Source: Shinella sumterensis (lineage in GTDB: Bacteria > Pseudomonadota > Alphaproteobacteria > Rhizobiales > Rhizobiaceae). Taken from it: a DNA stretch of 64,000 bases. The position numbers and the translations under genes are program-made. Positions within the stretch are counted from its first letter, which is position 1. Every line of letters starts with the position of its first letter. Positions 49,430 through 59,906 of this stretch are shown piece by piece. The notes beneath the pieces were generated by a model. That model was not told where the DNA came from and made no database searches. It worked only from the letters and a program-made list of their open reading frames with translations. The stretch covers positions 62,001 through 126,000 of the forward strand of contig NZ_MYFN02000013.1 in assembly GCF_004514425.2 (NCBI RefSeq). The letters run 5' to 3'.

Positions 49430-51427
49430 ATGGATACCATCATCAAGGCAATCGTCTTTCTTCCGCTGATCGGCTTCCTGATCGCCGGCATCGGCGGCAA
49501 CGCCATCGGCGCCAAGGCATCGGAATACGTCACGTCCGGGTTCATGATCATCGCCGCCGTGCTGTCGTGGATCGTCTTCTTCGACGTCGCCATGGGCGAG
49601 ACGGAGATGATCAAGGTCAGCGTGCTGCGCTGGATCCAGTCCGGCAACCTCGATGTCGAATGGGCGTTCCGCGTCGATACGCTGACGGCCGTGATGTTCG
49701 TCGTGGTCAACACGGTCTCGACGCTCGTGCACATCTACTCGATCGGCTACATGCACCACGATCCGCATCGGCCGCGCTTCTTCGCCTATCTCTCGCTCTT
49801 CACCTTCGCCATGCTCATGCTGGTGACGGCCGACAACCTGCTGCAGATGTTCTTCGGCTGGGAAGGCGTGGGTCTGGCGTCCTATCTGCTGATCGGTTTC
49901 TGGTACAAGAAGCCCTCGGCCAGCGCGGCCGCCATGAAGGCGTTCATCGTCAACCGCGTCGGTGACTTCGGCTTCATTCTCGGCATTTCCTGCGTCTTCG
50001 TGCTGTTCGGCTCGATCAATTTCGAAACGATCTTCGCGACCGCCGCCACCTATCTGCCGGCCGAAGGCGCTGCGGATGCCGCTGAACCCGTCATCAACCT
50101 GTTCGGCATGTCGCTCGACAAGTCGCATGCGCTGACGGCCACCTGCCTGCTGCTCTTCATGGGCGCGATGGGCAAGTCGGCGCAGTTCCTGCTGCACACC
50201 TGGCTTCCGGACGCCATGGAAGGCCCGACCCCGGTTTCGGCCCTCATCCATGCCGCGACCATGGTCACCGCAGGCGTCTTCCTCGTCGCCCGCATGTCGC
50301 CGGTCTTCGAACTGTCGCATGATGCCCTGATGGTCGTCACGCTCGTCGGCGCGATCACGGCCTTCTTCGCCGCGACCGTCGGCCTCGTGCAGAACGACAT
50401 CAAGCGCGTGATCGCCTACTCGACCTGCTCGCAGCTCGGCTACATGTTCGTGGCGCTCGGCATCGGCGCCTATGGCGCGGCCGTCTTCCACCTGTTCACG
50501 CACGCCTTCTTCAAGGCCCTGCTGTTCCTCGGCGCGGGTTCCGTCATCCACGCCGTCGATGGCGAGCAGGACATGCGCTACATGGGCGGCCTGCGCAAGC
50601 ACATCCCAATCACCTTCTGGATGATGACGATCGGCACGCTCGCGCTGACCGGCGTCGGCATCCCGGGCACGGTCATCGGCTTCGCCGGCTTCTTCTCGAA
50701 GGATGCGATCATCGAATCGACCTTCGCGTCGCACAGCCCGATCGCCGGCTTCGCCTTCGTGCTCCTGGTCATCGCCGCGCTCTTCACGAGCTTCTATTCC
50801 TGGCGCCTGGCTTTCATGACCTTCTTCGGCAAGCCGCGCGCATCCGCAGACGTCATGCACCACGTGCACGAATCGCCGGCCGTGATGCTGATCCCGCTCT
50901 ACATTCTGGGCGTGGGCGCGATCTTCGCCGGTGTGATCTTCGTCGAATATTTCTTCGGCCATCACTACGGCGAGTTCTGGCAGGGCGCTCTGTTCACGCT
51001 GCCGGGCAACGACCTCGTCAACGAGTACCACCACGTCCCGCTGTGGGTGAAGTGGAGCCCGTTCGCCGCCATGGCACTCGGCTTCGTCACCGCCTGGTAC
51101 ATGTACATCCGCTCGCCGGAGACCCCGAAATATCTGGCGGAACAGCACCGCGGCCTCTACCAGTTCCTGCTCAACAAGTGGTACTTCGACGAACTGTACG
51201 ATTTCCTCTTCGTGCGTTCGGCAAAGGCTCTGGGCCGGTTCCTCTGGAAGAAGGGTGACGGCGCCGTCATCGACGGTCTCGGCCCGAACGGTGTCGCCGC
51301 CCGCGTCGTCGACGTCACCGACCGTGTCGTGCGTCTCCAGACCGGTTACCTCTATCACTACGCATTCGCGATGCTGCTGGGTATTGCAGCACTCGTCACC
51401 TGGATGATGCTCGGGAGTTCCCTCTGA
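49430..51427 (+). CDS. nuoL: NADH-quinone oxidoreductase subunit L
   Basis: 665 residues, antiporter-like ND5 homologue with the long lateral helix at its C-terminus. Landmarks: [61 protein letters not shown], and [20 protein letters not shown]. Its stop overlaps the nuoM start by one base (TGATG). Confidence 0.98.
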   Translation: MDTIIKAIVFLPLIGFLIAGIGGNAIGAKASEYVTSGFMIIAAVLSWIVFFDVAMGETEMIKVSVLRWIQSGNLDVEWAFRVDTLTAVMFVVVNTVSTLVHIYSIGYMHHDPHRPRFFAYLSLFTFAMLMLVTADNLLQMFFGWEGVGLASYLLIGFWYKKPSASAAAMKAFIVNRVGDFGFILGISCVFVLFGSINFETIFATAATYLPAEGAADAAEPVINLFGMSLDKSHALTATCLLLFMGAMGKSAQFLLHTWLPDAMEGPTPVSALIHAATMVTAGVFLVARMSPVFELSHDALMVVTLVGAITAFFAATVGLVQNDIKRVIAYSTCSQLGYMFVALGIGAYGAAVFHLFTHAFFKALLFLGAGSVIHAVDGEQDMRYMGGLRKHIPITFWMMTIGTLALTGVGIPGTVIGFAGFFSKDAIIESTFASHSPIAGFAFVLLVIAALFTSFYSWRLAFMTFFGKPRASADVMHHVHESPAVMLIPLYILGVGAIFAGVIFVEYFFGHHYGEFWQGALFTLPGNDLVNEYHHVPLWVKWSPFAAMALGFVTAWYMYIRSPETPKYLAEQHRGLYQFLLNKWYFDELYDFLFVRSAKALGRFLWKKGDGAVIDGLGPNGVAARVVDVTDRVVRLQTGYLYHYAFAMLLGIAALVTWMMLGSSL

Positions 51428-52941
51428 TGACCGATTGGCCCATTCTTTCAGCGGTCACCTTTCTCCCGCTCGTCGGCGTGGCGCTTCTGCTGCTGACGCG
51501 TGAAGACAGCCCGTACGGCCGCCGCAACATCCTGAATGTCGCGCTGCTAACGACGGTCTTCACCTTCGTGCTCTCGCTCTTCATCTGGATCGGCTTCGAC
51601 TATTCGAACCCCGGTTTCCAGATGACCGAGAAGCATGAATGGCTCGGCACCGGCATCTCCTACCATCTGGGCGTCGACGGCATCTCCATGCTGTTCGTCA
51701 TCCTCTCGACCTTCCTGATGCCGTTCTGCGTGCTGGCGAGCTGGAACACCATCGAGAAGCGCCTGAAGGCTTACATGATCGCCTTCCTGCTTCTGGAAGT
51801 GTTCATGGTCGGCGTCTTCGTCTCGCTCGACATCGTGCTGTTCTACGTGTTCTTCGAAGCGGGCCTCATTCCGATGTTCATCATCATCGGCGTGTGGGGC
51901 GGCAAGGATCGCGTCTACGCATCCTACAAGTTCTTCCTCTACACGCTGCTCGGCTCGGTGCTGATGCTGCTCGCCATCATGGCGATGTACTGGCAGGCCG
52001 GCACGACCGACATCACGGAACTGCTCGCCTACAACTTCCCGGCCCACATGCAGACCTGGCTGTGGCTCGCCTTCTTCGCGTCCTTCGCGGTGAAGATGCC
52101 GATGTGGCCGGTGCATACCTGGCTTCCCGACGCGCACGTTCAGGCGCCGACGGCGGGTTCGGTCATCCTGGCAGGTGTGCTCCTGAAGCTCGGCGGCTAC
52201 GGTTTCATCCGTTTCTCGCTCGCGATGTTCCCGCTCGCCTCGGACTATTTCGCGCCCTTCGTCTTCACGCTGTCGGTCATCGCCATCATCTACACCTCGC
52301 TGGTGGCCATGATGCAGGACGACATCAAGAAGCTGATCGCCTATTCGTCGGTCGCCCATATGGGCTACGTCACCATGGGCATCTTCGCGGCGAATGCGCA
52401 GGGCCTGCAGGGCGCCATCTTCCAGATGCTGTCGCACGGCATCGTCTCGGGCGCGCTCTTCCTCTGCGTCGGCGTGGTCTATGATCGGCTGCACACCCGC
52501 GAGATCTCGGCCTATGGCGGTCTCGTCAACAACATGCCGAAATACGCCGTCGCCTTCATGCTGTTCACCATGGCGAATGTCGGCCTTCCCGGCACGTCCG
52601 GCTTCGTCGGCGAGTTCATGACGCTGCTCGGCGTCTTCCGCGCCAACACCTGGGTTGCGCTTTTTGCGACCACCGGCGTCATCCTCTCGGCCGCCTATGC
52701 GCTCTGGCTCTACCGGCGGGTGATCTTCGGTGCGCTCGAGAAGGAAAGCCTGAAGTCGCTGCTCGATCTCTCGGGCCGTGAAAAGCTCCTGCTTTATCCG
52801 CTGGGTATCCTGACCATCTTCTTCGGTGTCTATCCGTCACCGGTCTTCGATGTGACGGCGGCTTCGGTCGACGCCCTGCTCAACCAATATTCCGCGGCTC
52901 TGCAAGCGGCGCAGCACTCTGTTGCGCTTCTGGCGAACTGA
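51427..52941 (+). CDS. nuoM: NADH-quinone oxidoreductase subunit M
   Basis: 504 residues, antiporter-like ND4 homologue. [19 protein letters not shown] carries the pump glutamate; [35 protein letters not shown] and [20 protein letters not shown] are the lysine-containing pump helices. Coupled to nuoL by a TGATG overlap. Confidence 0.98.
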   Translation: MTDWPILSAVTFLPLVGVALLLLTREDSPYGRRNILNVALLTTVFTFVLSLFIWIGFDYSNPGFQMTEKHEWLGTGISYHLGVDGISMLFVILSTFLMPFCVLASWNTIEKRLKAYMIAFLLLEVFMVGVFVSLDIVLFYVFFEAGLIPMFIIIGVWGGKDRVYASYKFFLYTLLGSVLMLLAIMAMYWQAGTTDITELLAYNFPAHMQTWLWLAFFASFAVKMPMWPVHTWLPDAHVQAPTAGSVILAGVLLKLGGYGFIRFSLAMFPLASDYFAPFVFTLSVIAIIYTSLVAMMQDDIKKLIAYSSVAHMGYVTMGIFAANAQGLQGAIFQMLSHGIVSGALFLCVGVVYDRLHTREISAYGGLVNNMPKYAVAFMLFTMANVGLPGTSGFVGEFMTLLGVFRANTWVALFATTGVILSAAYALWLYRRVIFGALEKESLKSLLDLSGREKLLLYPLGILTIFFGVYPSPVFDVTAASVDALLNQYSAALQAAQHSVALLAN

Positions 52942-52957
52942 CGACGGGACCCTAGAC

Positions 52958-54400
52958 ATGACTGCTGATACAATCCTCGCCAGCCTGCAGCTCTCGATGC
53001 CGGAGATCATTCTGGCCGTTGGCGCCCTGGCCCTGCTGATGATCGGTGTCTTCTCGGGCGAACGCTCCGGGACGACGGTCACGGGGCTTGCCGTCGCGCT
53101 GCTCATCATCTCCGGCCTCTGGCTGGTGCTCGCCACGGGCGAGGGCCAGGCCTATGGCGGCGCATTCATCTCAGACCCGTTCGCACGGTTCATGAAGGTG
53201 CTGGCGCTGATCGGCTCGATCACGGCCATGGTCATGACGGTCGGTCACGCGCGTTCCGACCAGCTCGACCGCTTCGAGTTCCCGGTGCTGATCGTGCTGT
53301 CGACGCTCGGCATGCTGCTGATGATCTCTGCCAACAGCCTGTTGTCGCTGTATCTGGCGCTGGAACTCCAGTCGCTCGCGCTTTATGTCGTCGCCGCCAT
53401 CAACCGCGAAAGCCTGCGCTCGACGGAAGCCGGCCTGAAGTACTTCGTGCTCGGCGCGCTGTCTTCGGGCATGCTGCTCTACGGCATGTCGCTGGTCTAC
53501 GGCTTCACCGGCCAGATCGGCTTCCAGGAAATCGCCTCCGCGCTGACCGCCGAGGGCCGTTCGCTCGGTCTCGTCTTCGGCCTGGTCTTCATCCTTGCCG
53601 GCCTTGCCTTCAAGATCTCCGCCGTGCCGTTCCACATGTGGACGCCGGACGTCTATGAAGGCGCGCCGACCCCGGTCACGGCCTTCTTCGCGGCCGCGCC
53701 GAAGGTCGCCGCCATGGCCATGCTCGTGCGCATCGTCATCGATGCCTTCGAGCCCGTCGTCGCCGACTGGCAGCAGGTCATCGTCTTCATCTCGATCGCC
53801 TCGATGCTGCTCGGTTCGTTCGCCGCCATCGGCCAGAAGAACATCAAGCGCCTGATGGCCTATTCCTCCATCGGCCATATGGGCTATGCGCTGGTCGGCC
53901 TTGCCGCCGGCTCCATGGCCGGTGTGCGCGGCGTCGCGCTCTACATGCTCATCTACATGGTCATGACGCTCGGTACCTTCGCCTGCATCCTTGCCATGCG
54001 CCGCAAGGAAGGCGGCAATGTCGAGGATATCAACGACCTCGCGGGTCTGTCCTCGACCAATCCCTTCATGGCGACCGTCCTGACGGTCCTCATGTTCTCG
54101 CTTGCCGGCATTCCGCCCATGGCCGGCTTCTTCGCCAAGTACTTCGTGTTCATGGCGGCGATCGAGGCGCATCTCTATGCGCTCGCCATCATCGGCGTGC
54201 TGTCGTCGGTCGTCGGCGCCTACTATTACCTGCGGGTCATCAAGGTGATGTGGTTCGACGAGCCGACCGGCGAATTCGCCCGCACCTCTGGCGAGCTGAA
54301 GCTGGTCTTCGGTCTCTCCGGCCTCTTCGTTCTCGGCTATATCCTGATCGGCGGGCCGATCGGCAACGCAGCCGAAGCGGCGGCACGGACCTTCTTTTGA
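52958..54400 (+). CDS. nuoN: NADH-quinone oxidoreductase subunit N
   Basis: 480 residues from ATG 52958, antiporter-like ND2 homologue. [47 protein letters not shown] and [20 protein letters not shown] are the diagnostic blocks. Last complex I gene of the operon; birA follows within 24 bases. Confidence 0.98.
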   Translation: MTADTILASLQLSMPEIILAVGALALLMIGVFSGERSGTTVTGLAVALLIISGLWLVLATGEGQAYGGAFISDPFARFMKVLALIGSITAMVMTVGHARSDQLDRFEFPVLIVLSTLGMLLMISANSLLSLYLALELQSLALYVVAAINRESLRSTEAGLKYFVLGALSSGMLLYGMSLVYGFTGQIGFQEIASALTAEGRSLGLVFGLVFILAGLAFKISAVPFHMWTPDVYEGAPTPVTAFFAAAPKVAAMAMLVRIVIDAFEPVVADWQQVIVFISIASMLLGSFAAIGQKNIKRLMAYSSIGHMGYALVGLAAGSMAGVRGVALYMLIYMVMTLGTFACILAMRRKEGGNVEDINDLAGLSSTNPFMATVLTVLMFSLAGIPPMAGFFAKYFVFMAAIEAHLYALAIIGVLSSVVGAYYYLRVIKVMWFDEPTGEFARTSGELKLVFGLSGLFVLGYILIGGPIGNAAEAAARTFF

Positions 54401-54423
54401 GCTGGTCCGGTCATCCTCGCCTG

Positions 54424-55164
54424 ATGTCGCTTGACGACTTCCGGCACGAGGCGCTCACGGATGTGAGTTCGACCAACACGGAATGCCTGGAGCGCGCCCG
54501 AAAGGGCGCGCTTTCCGGTCTCTGGGTGACCGCCGTGCGCCAGACCGGCGGCCGCGGGCGGCGCGGCCGAGCATGGTTCTCCGAACCCGGCAATCTCTAT
54601 GCCTCGCTGCTGCTGATCGATGCGGCGCCGATGGACCGTCTCGGCTCCCTGCCGCTCGCCGTCGCCGTTGCGGTGCAGGATGCGATCAGCCGCGTGGTGC
54701 CGCTCGATGCGCCCGATGTGCTGATCAAGTGGCCCAATGACATCCTCATCGAGCGCCGCAAGGTCTGCGGCATCCTCGTGGAAGGGGAAACGCTTGCCGA
54801 CGGCCGGCATGCGCTGGTCATCGGCATCGGCATCAATGTGGCCGTCGCCCCGGAGGCGGGCCTCTATCCCGTGGCGACGCTGCGCGATTTCGGCGTATCC
54901 GCTTCCCCCGACGAGCTTTTCGCCCATCTCTTCCAGTCGATGGCGAAGACACTTTCCTTGTGGGACGGCGGGCAGGGCATCGCCGTGATCATGGAACGCT
55001 GGAAGCAGGTCGCCGGCGGCATCGGCGAAAACATAACGGTCAATCTCCCGGACCGTTCGATTTCCGGGCGCTTTGCGGGAATTGATGATACAGGTCTCCT
55101 CAAGCTGGAGACGGATGACGGCGGCACGCGCTTGATCGCGGCCGGCGACGTATTTTTTGGATAG
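54424..55164 (+). CDS. birA: Biotin--[acetyl-CoA-carboxylase] ligase
   Basis: 246 residues from ATG 54424; a TTG at 54397 overlapping the nuoN stop is an alternative. Activates biotin to biotinyl-AMP and attaches it to the carrier protein of acetyl-CoA carboxylase and other carboxylases. STNTECLERA, the GxGRxGR loop (QTGGRGRRGRAW), IKWPNDI and KVCGILVEGE are the catalytic blocks. It has no N-terminal HTH, so it is a mono-functional (class I) ligase and not a repressor. Directly after nuoN in the same direction, as in related rhizobia. Confidence 0.95.
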   Translation: MSLDDFRHEALTDVSSTNTECLERARKGALSGLWVTAVRQTGGRGRRGRAWFSEPGNLYASLLLIDAAPMDRLGSLPLAVAVAVQDAISRVVPLDAPDVLIKWPNDILIERRKVCGILVEGETLADGRHALVIGIGINVAVAPEAGLYPVATLRDFGVSASPDELFAHLFQSMAKTLSLWDGGQGIAVIMERWKQVAGGIGENITVNLPDRSISGRFAGIDDTGLLKLETDDGGTRLIAAGDVFFG

Positions 55165-55179
55165 GATGTTTTGAACACG

Positions 55180-56847
55180 ATGGCACAAGAAGACGAACTG
55201 GTGTTCCTGCCGCTTGGCGGCGTCGGCGAAATCGGCATGAACCTGGCGCTCTACGGCTACGGCCCGAAGGCCAACCGCCAGTGGATCATGGTCGATTGCG
55301 GCGTCACCTTCCCGGGACCGGATTTGCCGGGCGTCGATCTCGTCCTGCCCGATATCCGCTTCCTGGCCAAGGAACGCGACCGGCTGAAGGGCATCATCAT
55401 CACCCACGCGCACGAAGATCATTACGGCGCGCTGAACGACCTGTGGCCCGGCCTCAACGTGCCGGTCTATGCATCGCCTTTCACGGCCGGCATGCTGGAG
55501 GCCAAGCGCGACTACGAGCGCAGCCGCGTCGAAATTCCCGTCACGATCTTCAAGCAGGGCGACCGCATCCATGTCGGGCCCTTCGAAATCGAGGCGATCG
55601 GTGTCAACCACTCGATCCCCGAGCCCATGTCGCTGGCGATCAAGACGCCGCTCGGCACGGTCGTCCATACCGGCGACTGGAAGATCGACCTTGAGCCGTC
55701 GCTTGGTCCGCTGACGGACGAGACGCGCTTCCGCAAGCTCGGCGACGAGGGCGTTCTGGCGCTGATCTGCGACAGCACAAACGCCCTGCGCGACGGCGTT
55801 TCGCCGTCCGAGCGCGAGGTGTCGGAAAGCCTCACCAAGATCATCGAGGCATCCGAGGGCCGGGTCGGCATCACCACCTTCTCGTCGAATGTCGGGCGCA
55901 TCCGCTCGATTGCGCGCGCCGCCGAGGCCGCCGGGCGCGAGGTGCTGCTGCTCGGCAGTTCCATGAAGCGCGTGACGGATGTGGCGCGCGACATCGGCCT
56001 GATGGAAGGCATCAAACCGTTCATTGCCGAGGACGAATTCGGCTACATTCCCCGCGACAAGGTCGTGGTGATCCTCACCGGCAGCCAGGGCGAGCCGCGT
56101 GCGGCGCTGGCCAAGATCGCCCGTGACGAGATGCGCAACGTCGCCTTCACCGCCGGCGATACGATCATCTTCTCCTCGCGCGCCATTCCCGGCAATGAGA
56201 AGGCGATCAACGATATCAAGAACGGCCTGATCGAGCAGGGCATCCATATCATCACCGATTCCGAGGCGCTGGTGCACGTGTCGGGCCACCCCCGTCGCCA
56301 CGAGCTGCAGCAGATGTATGGCTGGGTGCGCCCGAAGATCGTCGTGCCCGTGCACGGCGAAGCCGCCCATCTGACGGCGCATGCTGAGCTTGCGGAACAG
56401 TCCGGCATCGGCAAGGTCCCGCGCGTGCGCAATGGCGACGTCCTGAAACTTGCCCCCGGCGAGCCCGAAGTCGTCGACCACGCTCCGTTCGGCCGCATCT
56501 TCAAGGATGGCAACCTGATCGGCGATTTCGAGGAGATGGGGATCGGCGAGCGGCGCAAGCTGGCCTTCGTCGGTCACGTCGCCGTCAGCGTCCTGCTCGA
56601 CAGCCGTTACGATTTCATGGGCGATCCCGAGGTCGAGCCCTTCGGCCTGCCGCAGTTCGACGACGAGGGCGAGGATATGGGCGATACGCTCTACGATGCC
56701 ATCCTCGGCGCCGTCGAAAGCATTCCGCGGGCCCGCCGCAAGGATCTCGAAATGGTGCGCGAAGCGGTGCGCCGCGCGGTGCGGTCCACCGCAAACGAGA
56801 TCTGGGGCAAGAAGCCCGTCGTGACGGTGTTCCTGACCAAGGTCTGA
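55180..56847 (+). CDS. rnj: Ribonuclease J
   Basis: 555 residues from ATG 55180. A TTG at 55171 is better spaced from the AGGA site at 55163-55166 and could be the true start, adding three residues. Metallo-beta-lactamase / beta-CASP ribonuclease with 5'-exo and endonuclease activity in mRNA and rRNA maturation. The zinc motif HAHEDH is at H76-H81 (HxHxDH), with HTGDWKID, ICDSTNA, the beta-CASP segment VILTGSQGEPRAALAKI and SGHPRRHE. It follows birA by six bases (to the TTG) or fifteen (to the ATG), so probably one transcript. Confidence 0.96.
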   Translation: MAQEDELVFLPLGGVGEIGMNLALYGYGPKANRQWIMVDCGVTFPGPDLPGVDLVLPDIRFLAKERDRLKGIIITHAHEDHYGALNDLWPGLNVPVYASPFTAGMLEAKRDYERSRVEIPVTIFKQGDRIHVGPFEIEAIGVNHSIPEPMSLAIKTPLGTVVHTGDWKIDLEPSLGPLTDETRFRKLGDEGVLALICDSTNALRDGVSPSEREVSESLTKIIEASEGRVGITTFSSNVGRIRSIARAAEAAGREVLLLGSSMKRVTDVARDIGLMEGIKPFIAEDEFGYIPRDKVVVILTGSQGEPRAALAKIARDEMRNVAFTAGDTIIFSSRAIPGNEKAINDIKNGLIEQGIHIITDSEALVHVSGHPRRHELQQMYGWVRPKIVVPVHGEAAHLTAHAELAEQSGIGKVPRVRNGDVLKLAPGEPEVVDHAPFGRIFKDGNLIGDFEEMGIGERRKLAFVGHVAVSVLLDSRYDFMGDPEVEPFGLPQFDDEGEDMGDTLYDAILGAVESIPRARRKDLEMVREAVRRAVRSTANEIWGKKPVVTVFLTKV

Positions 56848-56922
56848 TTGCCGGGCTAGCTGTTCCGATGATGCCGGATGAGGGGGCAGGCCACGCAGGA
56901 TGCTCTGAACGGAGGGGATAAC

Positions 56923-57327
56923 ATGCTCGGAAGGGTCAATCACATCGCCATCGCCGTGCCGGATCTCGCCGCGGCCACGGCGATCTATCGTGATACTTTG
57001 GGCGCGAAAGTATCGCAGGCGCAGGCACTGCCGGAGCATGGCGTGACGGTGGTGTTCGTCGAACTGCCGAACACCAAGGTCGAACTGCTGGAGCCGCTGG
57101 GCGAGGCATCGCCGATTGCGGCCTTCCTCGAAAAGGCGCCATCGGGCGGCATGCACCATATCTGCTACGAGGTGGACGATATTTTCGCCGCGCGTGACAG
57201 GCTGGTCGCCGGTGGCGCGCGCGTGCTGGGCGACGGAAACCCCAGGACCGGCGCCCACGGCAAGCCGGTGCTTTTCCTGCACCCCAAGGATTTCCTCGGC
57301 ACTCTGGTCGAGCTCGAACAGGTGTGA
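56923..57327 (+). CDS. mce: Methylmalonyl-CoA epimerase
   Basis: 134 residues from ATG 56923 with GGAGGGGATAAC upstream. Glyoxalase/VOC-fold enzyme that converts (S)- to (R)-methylmalonyl-CoA in propionate breakdown. Two beta-alpha-beta-beta-beta modules; metal ligands are expected at H7 (GRVNHIAIAV), a mid-chain His (GGMHHICYEVDD), and the C-terminal E (GTLVELEQV). The mutase genes are not nearby. Confidence 0.92.
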   Translation: MLGRVNHIAIAVPDLAAATAIYRDTLGAKVSQAQALPEHGVTVVFVELPNTKVELLEPLGEASPIAAFLEKAPSGGMHHICYEVDDIFAARDRLVAGGARVLGDGNPRTGAHGKPVLFLHPKDFLGTLVELEQV

Positions 57328-57402
57328 CAGCGCGCCGCCCGTCTTCCATTTGAACTTCGCGTTCGCCCGGCGTAAAAGGGCGCTGTCGCACGAGGGCCGC
57401 CC

Positions 57403-57672
57403 ATGCAATTCGTTTCCTACTTTGCCGTTTATTTCATCGTCTGGTGGATGACGCTTTTCGCCGTCCTGCCGTTCGGACTGCGCACGCAGGCCGAGGCGAA
57501 CGAGGTGGTGCCCGGCTCCGTGGAAAGCGCGCCGGCGCGCTTTCGCGGCGGTCGCGTGGTCCTGATGACCACCCTTGTCTCGGCGCTGATCTATGGCGGC
57601 TGGTATATCCTGTCCGTGCGCTTCGGCTACCGCATCGATTCCCTTCCGCAGCTCTATCCCGACTTCGAATAG
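57403..57672 (+). CDS. DUF1467 family membrane protein
   Basis: 89 residues with two membrane helices (about 4-26 and 52-72). The sequence WWMTLFAVLPFGLRTQAEANEVVPGSVESAP is characteristic of DUF1467, a small membrane family confined mostly to alphaproteobacteria and often found next to mce and proS. Function unknown. Confidence 0.9.
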   Translation: MQFVSYFAVYFIVWWMTLFAVLPFGLRTQAEANEVVPGSVESAPARFRGGRVVLMTTLVSALIYGGWYILSVRFGYRIDSLPQLYPDFE

Positions 57673-57937
57673 CCCTGCCGCATATGTTAACGGCCCGACA
57701 AGGGCCGAAGCATTCCATTCCTGTTCGGCGGATATCCAGGAAATCCGTTCCTTTGGCACGTCGCGCGCTTTGGCGTTATACGCATCCTGTAAATGGCGCG
57801 GGCAGGCGGAATTTCGAGGATCTGGAAATGAAGGCGCGGAGATGCGCCGGTGAGGCCGAGTGTCGCAGCGTAAGAGGGTGCGCGCCTATGTCCCGTGGAC
57901 ATCGCCGAAAAATTCTGACGTAAAGGAAGGCGTCGGC

Positions 57938-57991
57938 ATGAAGTCAAAAAAAAAACAAGGCTTAAAGCCTTGTTTTACAGGTATCGCGTGA
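57938..57991 (+). CDS. Candidate 17-residue leader ORF over a hairpin
   Basis: ATG 57938 is seven bases after GGAAGG. The ORF encodes MKSKKKQGLKPCFTGIA, stop TGA. A perfect 10-bp hairpin (57952-57961 with 57967-57976) lies inside it, so a ribosome on the ORF would open the hairpin. It may be a leader peptide for attenuation, or simply a chance ORF over a terminator. Confidence 0.3.
   Translation: MKSKKKQGLKPCFTGIA
57946..57976 (-). terminator. Strong hairpin with A10/T10 flank
   Basis: Stem AAAACAAGGC (57952-57961) with GCCTTGTTTT (57967-57976), loop TTAAA. On the minus strand it is followed by an uninterrupted T run (complement of A at 57946-57951), a classic strong terminator. On the plus strand only the stem Ts are present. 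No annotated gene explains a minus-strand transcript here. Confidence 0.7.
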
Positions 57992-58175
57992 TCTCTATCC
58001 GTTGTGCGGTGGCAGCGTCTGCGCGCGCCAAAGATCTGATCCTCCCAAGACTTGACCGCGAATTTGGCTGGAATTTGCACTTCCTGCCTGTTTTGTGACC
58101 TGAAATTAGCCCAAAGCTTAGGCGTTGTCATCCGGTTTTTTTGCATTTTTGCTACAGTGGAATAAAATTTTTCCA

Positions 58176-58205
58176 TTGACAAGCCGCGCGCAATTTCCGT
58201 TATTG
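58176..58205 (+). promoter_or_regulatory. Candidate promoter of proS
   Basis: Perfect TTGACA (58176-58181), then 18 bases to TTATTG (58200-58205) or 17 to GTTATT. The leader to the proS ATG would be about 180 bases. Confidence 0.5.
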
Positions 58206-58391
58206 ATCGCCCCTTTTTTTGCCACATTCCTCCGAGCCGCCAAGAGCGGTGGACAGTGCTTCGCGCCGTCGCGCCCATGAGGCCTGCCGGGTTTCCTTCC
58301 TTTCGCGAAGCGTTTATGAACGCGTGAAAATCAACGTCATTTTGCCCGATTCCCCCCATAGGGCGGTTCGGTCAGTTCGGAACCCTTCCTT

Positions 58392-59720
58392 ATGCGTCTT
58401 TCCCGCTTCTTCCTGCCCATCCTCAAGGAAAATCCCAAGGAGGCTGAAATCGTCTCCCACCGGCTCATGCTGCGTGCGGGTATGATCAAGCAGCAGTCCC
58501 AGGGCATCTACACCTGGCTGCCGCTCGGCAAGCGCGTGCTGGACAAGGTGAACGCGATCATCCGCGAGGAGCAGAACCGTGCCGGCGCCGTCGAGCTTCT
58601 GATGCCGACGCTGCAGTCTGCCGAGCTCTGGCAGGAAAGCGGCCGTTACGACGCCTATGGCAAGGAAATGCTGCGCATCAAGGACCGCCAGGAGCGCCCG
58701 ATGCTCTACGGCCCGACCAACGAGGAGATGATCACGGACGTCTTCCGCTCGTTCGTGAAGTCCTACAAGGACCTGCCGCTCAATCTCTACCATATCCAGC
58801 TGAAGTTCCGCGACGAGATCCGCCCGCGTTTCGGCACCATGCGCTCGCGCGAATTCCTGATGAAGGACGCCTATTCCTTCGACCTGAACCGCGAAGGCGC
58901 GGTCCACGCCTATAACCGCATGTTCGCCGCCTATCTGCGCACCTTCACGCGCATGGGCCTGCGCGCCATTCCGATGCGTGCCGATACGGGCCCGATCGGC
59001 GGCGACCTCAGCCACGAATTCATCATCCTGGCCGATACGGGCGAGTCGGAAGTGTTCTGCCACAAGGACTTCCTGAACCTCGACATTCCCTCGGAAGACA
59101 CCAACTTCGAGGATGCCGCGGAACTGAAGGCGATCTTCGACAAGTGGACGTCGCGTTATGCGGCCACGTCCGAAATGCATGACGCCGCGGCCTTCGATGC
59201 GATCCCGGAGGGCGAGCGCCTGTCCGCCCGCGGCATCGAGGTCGGCCACATCTTCTATTTCGGCACCAAGTATTCCGAAACGATGGGCGCCAAGGTCCAG
59301 GGCCCCGACGGCAAGGAACATGCCGTGCATATGGGTTCCTACGGCATCGGCCCGACGCGCCTTGTGCCGGCGATCATCGAAGCTTCGCATGACGAGAACG
59401 GCATCATCTGGCCCAAGGCCATCGCGCCCTTCGAGGCCATCGTCATCAACATGAAGTCGGGCGATGCCGCCTGCGACGCCGCCTGCGAGACGATCTACAA
59501 CGCGCTCCTGAAGGCCGGCATCGACGTTCTCTACGACGACAAGGACGAGCGTGCGGGTGCGAAATTCGCGACCGCCGACCTGATCGGCGCACCGGTCCAG
59601 ATCATTGCCGGTCCGCGTGGCATCGCCAATGGCGAGGTCGAGATCAAGGATCGCAAGACCGGCGAACGCGAGACGCTGACCATCGAGGCGGCGATCAACC
59701 GCCTGACTTCAGGGAATTGA
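58392..59720 (+). CDS. proS: Prolyl-tRNA synthetase (short alphaproteobacterial form)
   Basis: 442 residues. Class II synthetase that charges tRNA-Pro. Motif 2 ([25 protein letters not shown]) and motif 3 ([15 protein letters not shown]) are clear, with the class II anticodon-binding domain at about 345-440. It lacks the roughly 180-residue editing domain inserted between motifs 2 and 3 in E. coli ProS (572 residues), as is normal for alphaproteobacteria, so correction of Ala-tRNA-Pro must rely on a separate protein. Confidence 0.97.
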   Translation: MRLSRFFLPILKENPKEAEIVSHRLMLRAGMIKQQSQGIYTWLPLGKRVLDKVNAIIREEQNRAGAVELLMPTLQSAELWQESGRYDAYGKEMLRIKDRQERPMLYGPTNEEMITDVFRSFVKSYKDLPLNLYHIQLKFRDEIRPRFGTMRSREFLMKDAYSFDLNREGAVHAYNRMFAAYLRTFTRMGLRAIPMRADTGPIGGDLSHEFIILADTGESEVFCHKDFLNLDIPSEDTNFEDAAELKAIFDKWTSRYAATSEMHDAAAFDAIPEGERLSARGIEVGHIFYFGTKYSETMGAKVQGPDGKEHAVHMGSYGIGPTRLVPAIIEASHDENGIIWPKAIAPFEAIVINMKSGDAACDAACETIYNALLKAGIDVLYDDKDERAGAKFATADLIGAPVQIIAGPRGIANGEVEIKDRKTGERETLTIEAAINRLTSGN

Positions 59721-59756
59721 TACGGGCAGAGCAGGAACAGAGAATGCGGAAATCGC

Positions 59757-59871
59757 CCCCTCATCCGGCCCTTTGGGCCACCTTCTCCCCGGCGGGGAGA
59801 AGGAAAGAGGAGGTGGCGACATTGTCCTTCTCCCCCACGGGGAGAAGGTGCCGGCAGGCGGATGAGGGGGG
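59757..59871. repeat. RIME-like palindromic intergenic element, copy 2
   Basis: 115-base element bounded by 12-base perfect inverted repeats CCCCCTCATCCG (59757-59768) and CGGATGAGGGGG (59860-59871). Inside are two internal CTTCTCCCC...GGGGAGAAGG palindromes, and the right half closely matches copy 1 (23939-24002), including GGTG(G)CCGGCAGGC(C)GGATGAGGGG. It lies between proS and lolC. Confidence 0.85.
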
Positions 59872-59906
59872 CATGCGGCATGCTCCCGGTGTAACAGGGA
59901 GACAGC

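Larger units (their letters stand above)
57673..58391. other. 719-base region between the DUF1467 gene and proS
   Basis: No normal-sized gene. Contents: a possible plus-strand promoter (TTGGCA 57753-57758, 17 bases, TTATAC 57776-57781); a strong hairpin at 57952-57976 preceded by ten A; a 17-codon ORF over that hairpin (57938-57991) with an ideal ribosome binding site; an AT-rich stretch at 58130-58180 that contrasts with the surrounding GC; and a proS promoter candidate at 58176-58205. The minus-strand frame across the region (ending at 57886) has atypical composition and no recognised domain and is not called. Confidence 0.6.

Noticed and set aside
57828-57923. 31-codon plus-strand ORF starting MKARRCAGEAE
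   Set aside because: Basic, low-complexity product with no membrane helix or conserved feature; the weak site upstream is not enough support.
57886-58359. Minus-strand 157-codon frame upstream of proS
   Set aside because: It crosses a strong terminator hairpin and an AT-rich promoter region, has no good ribosome binding site and no known domain. The hairpin itself is reported instead.
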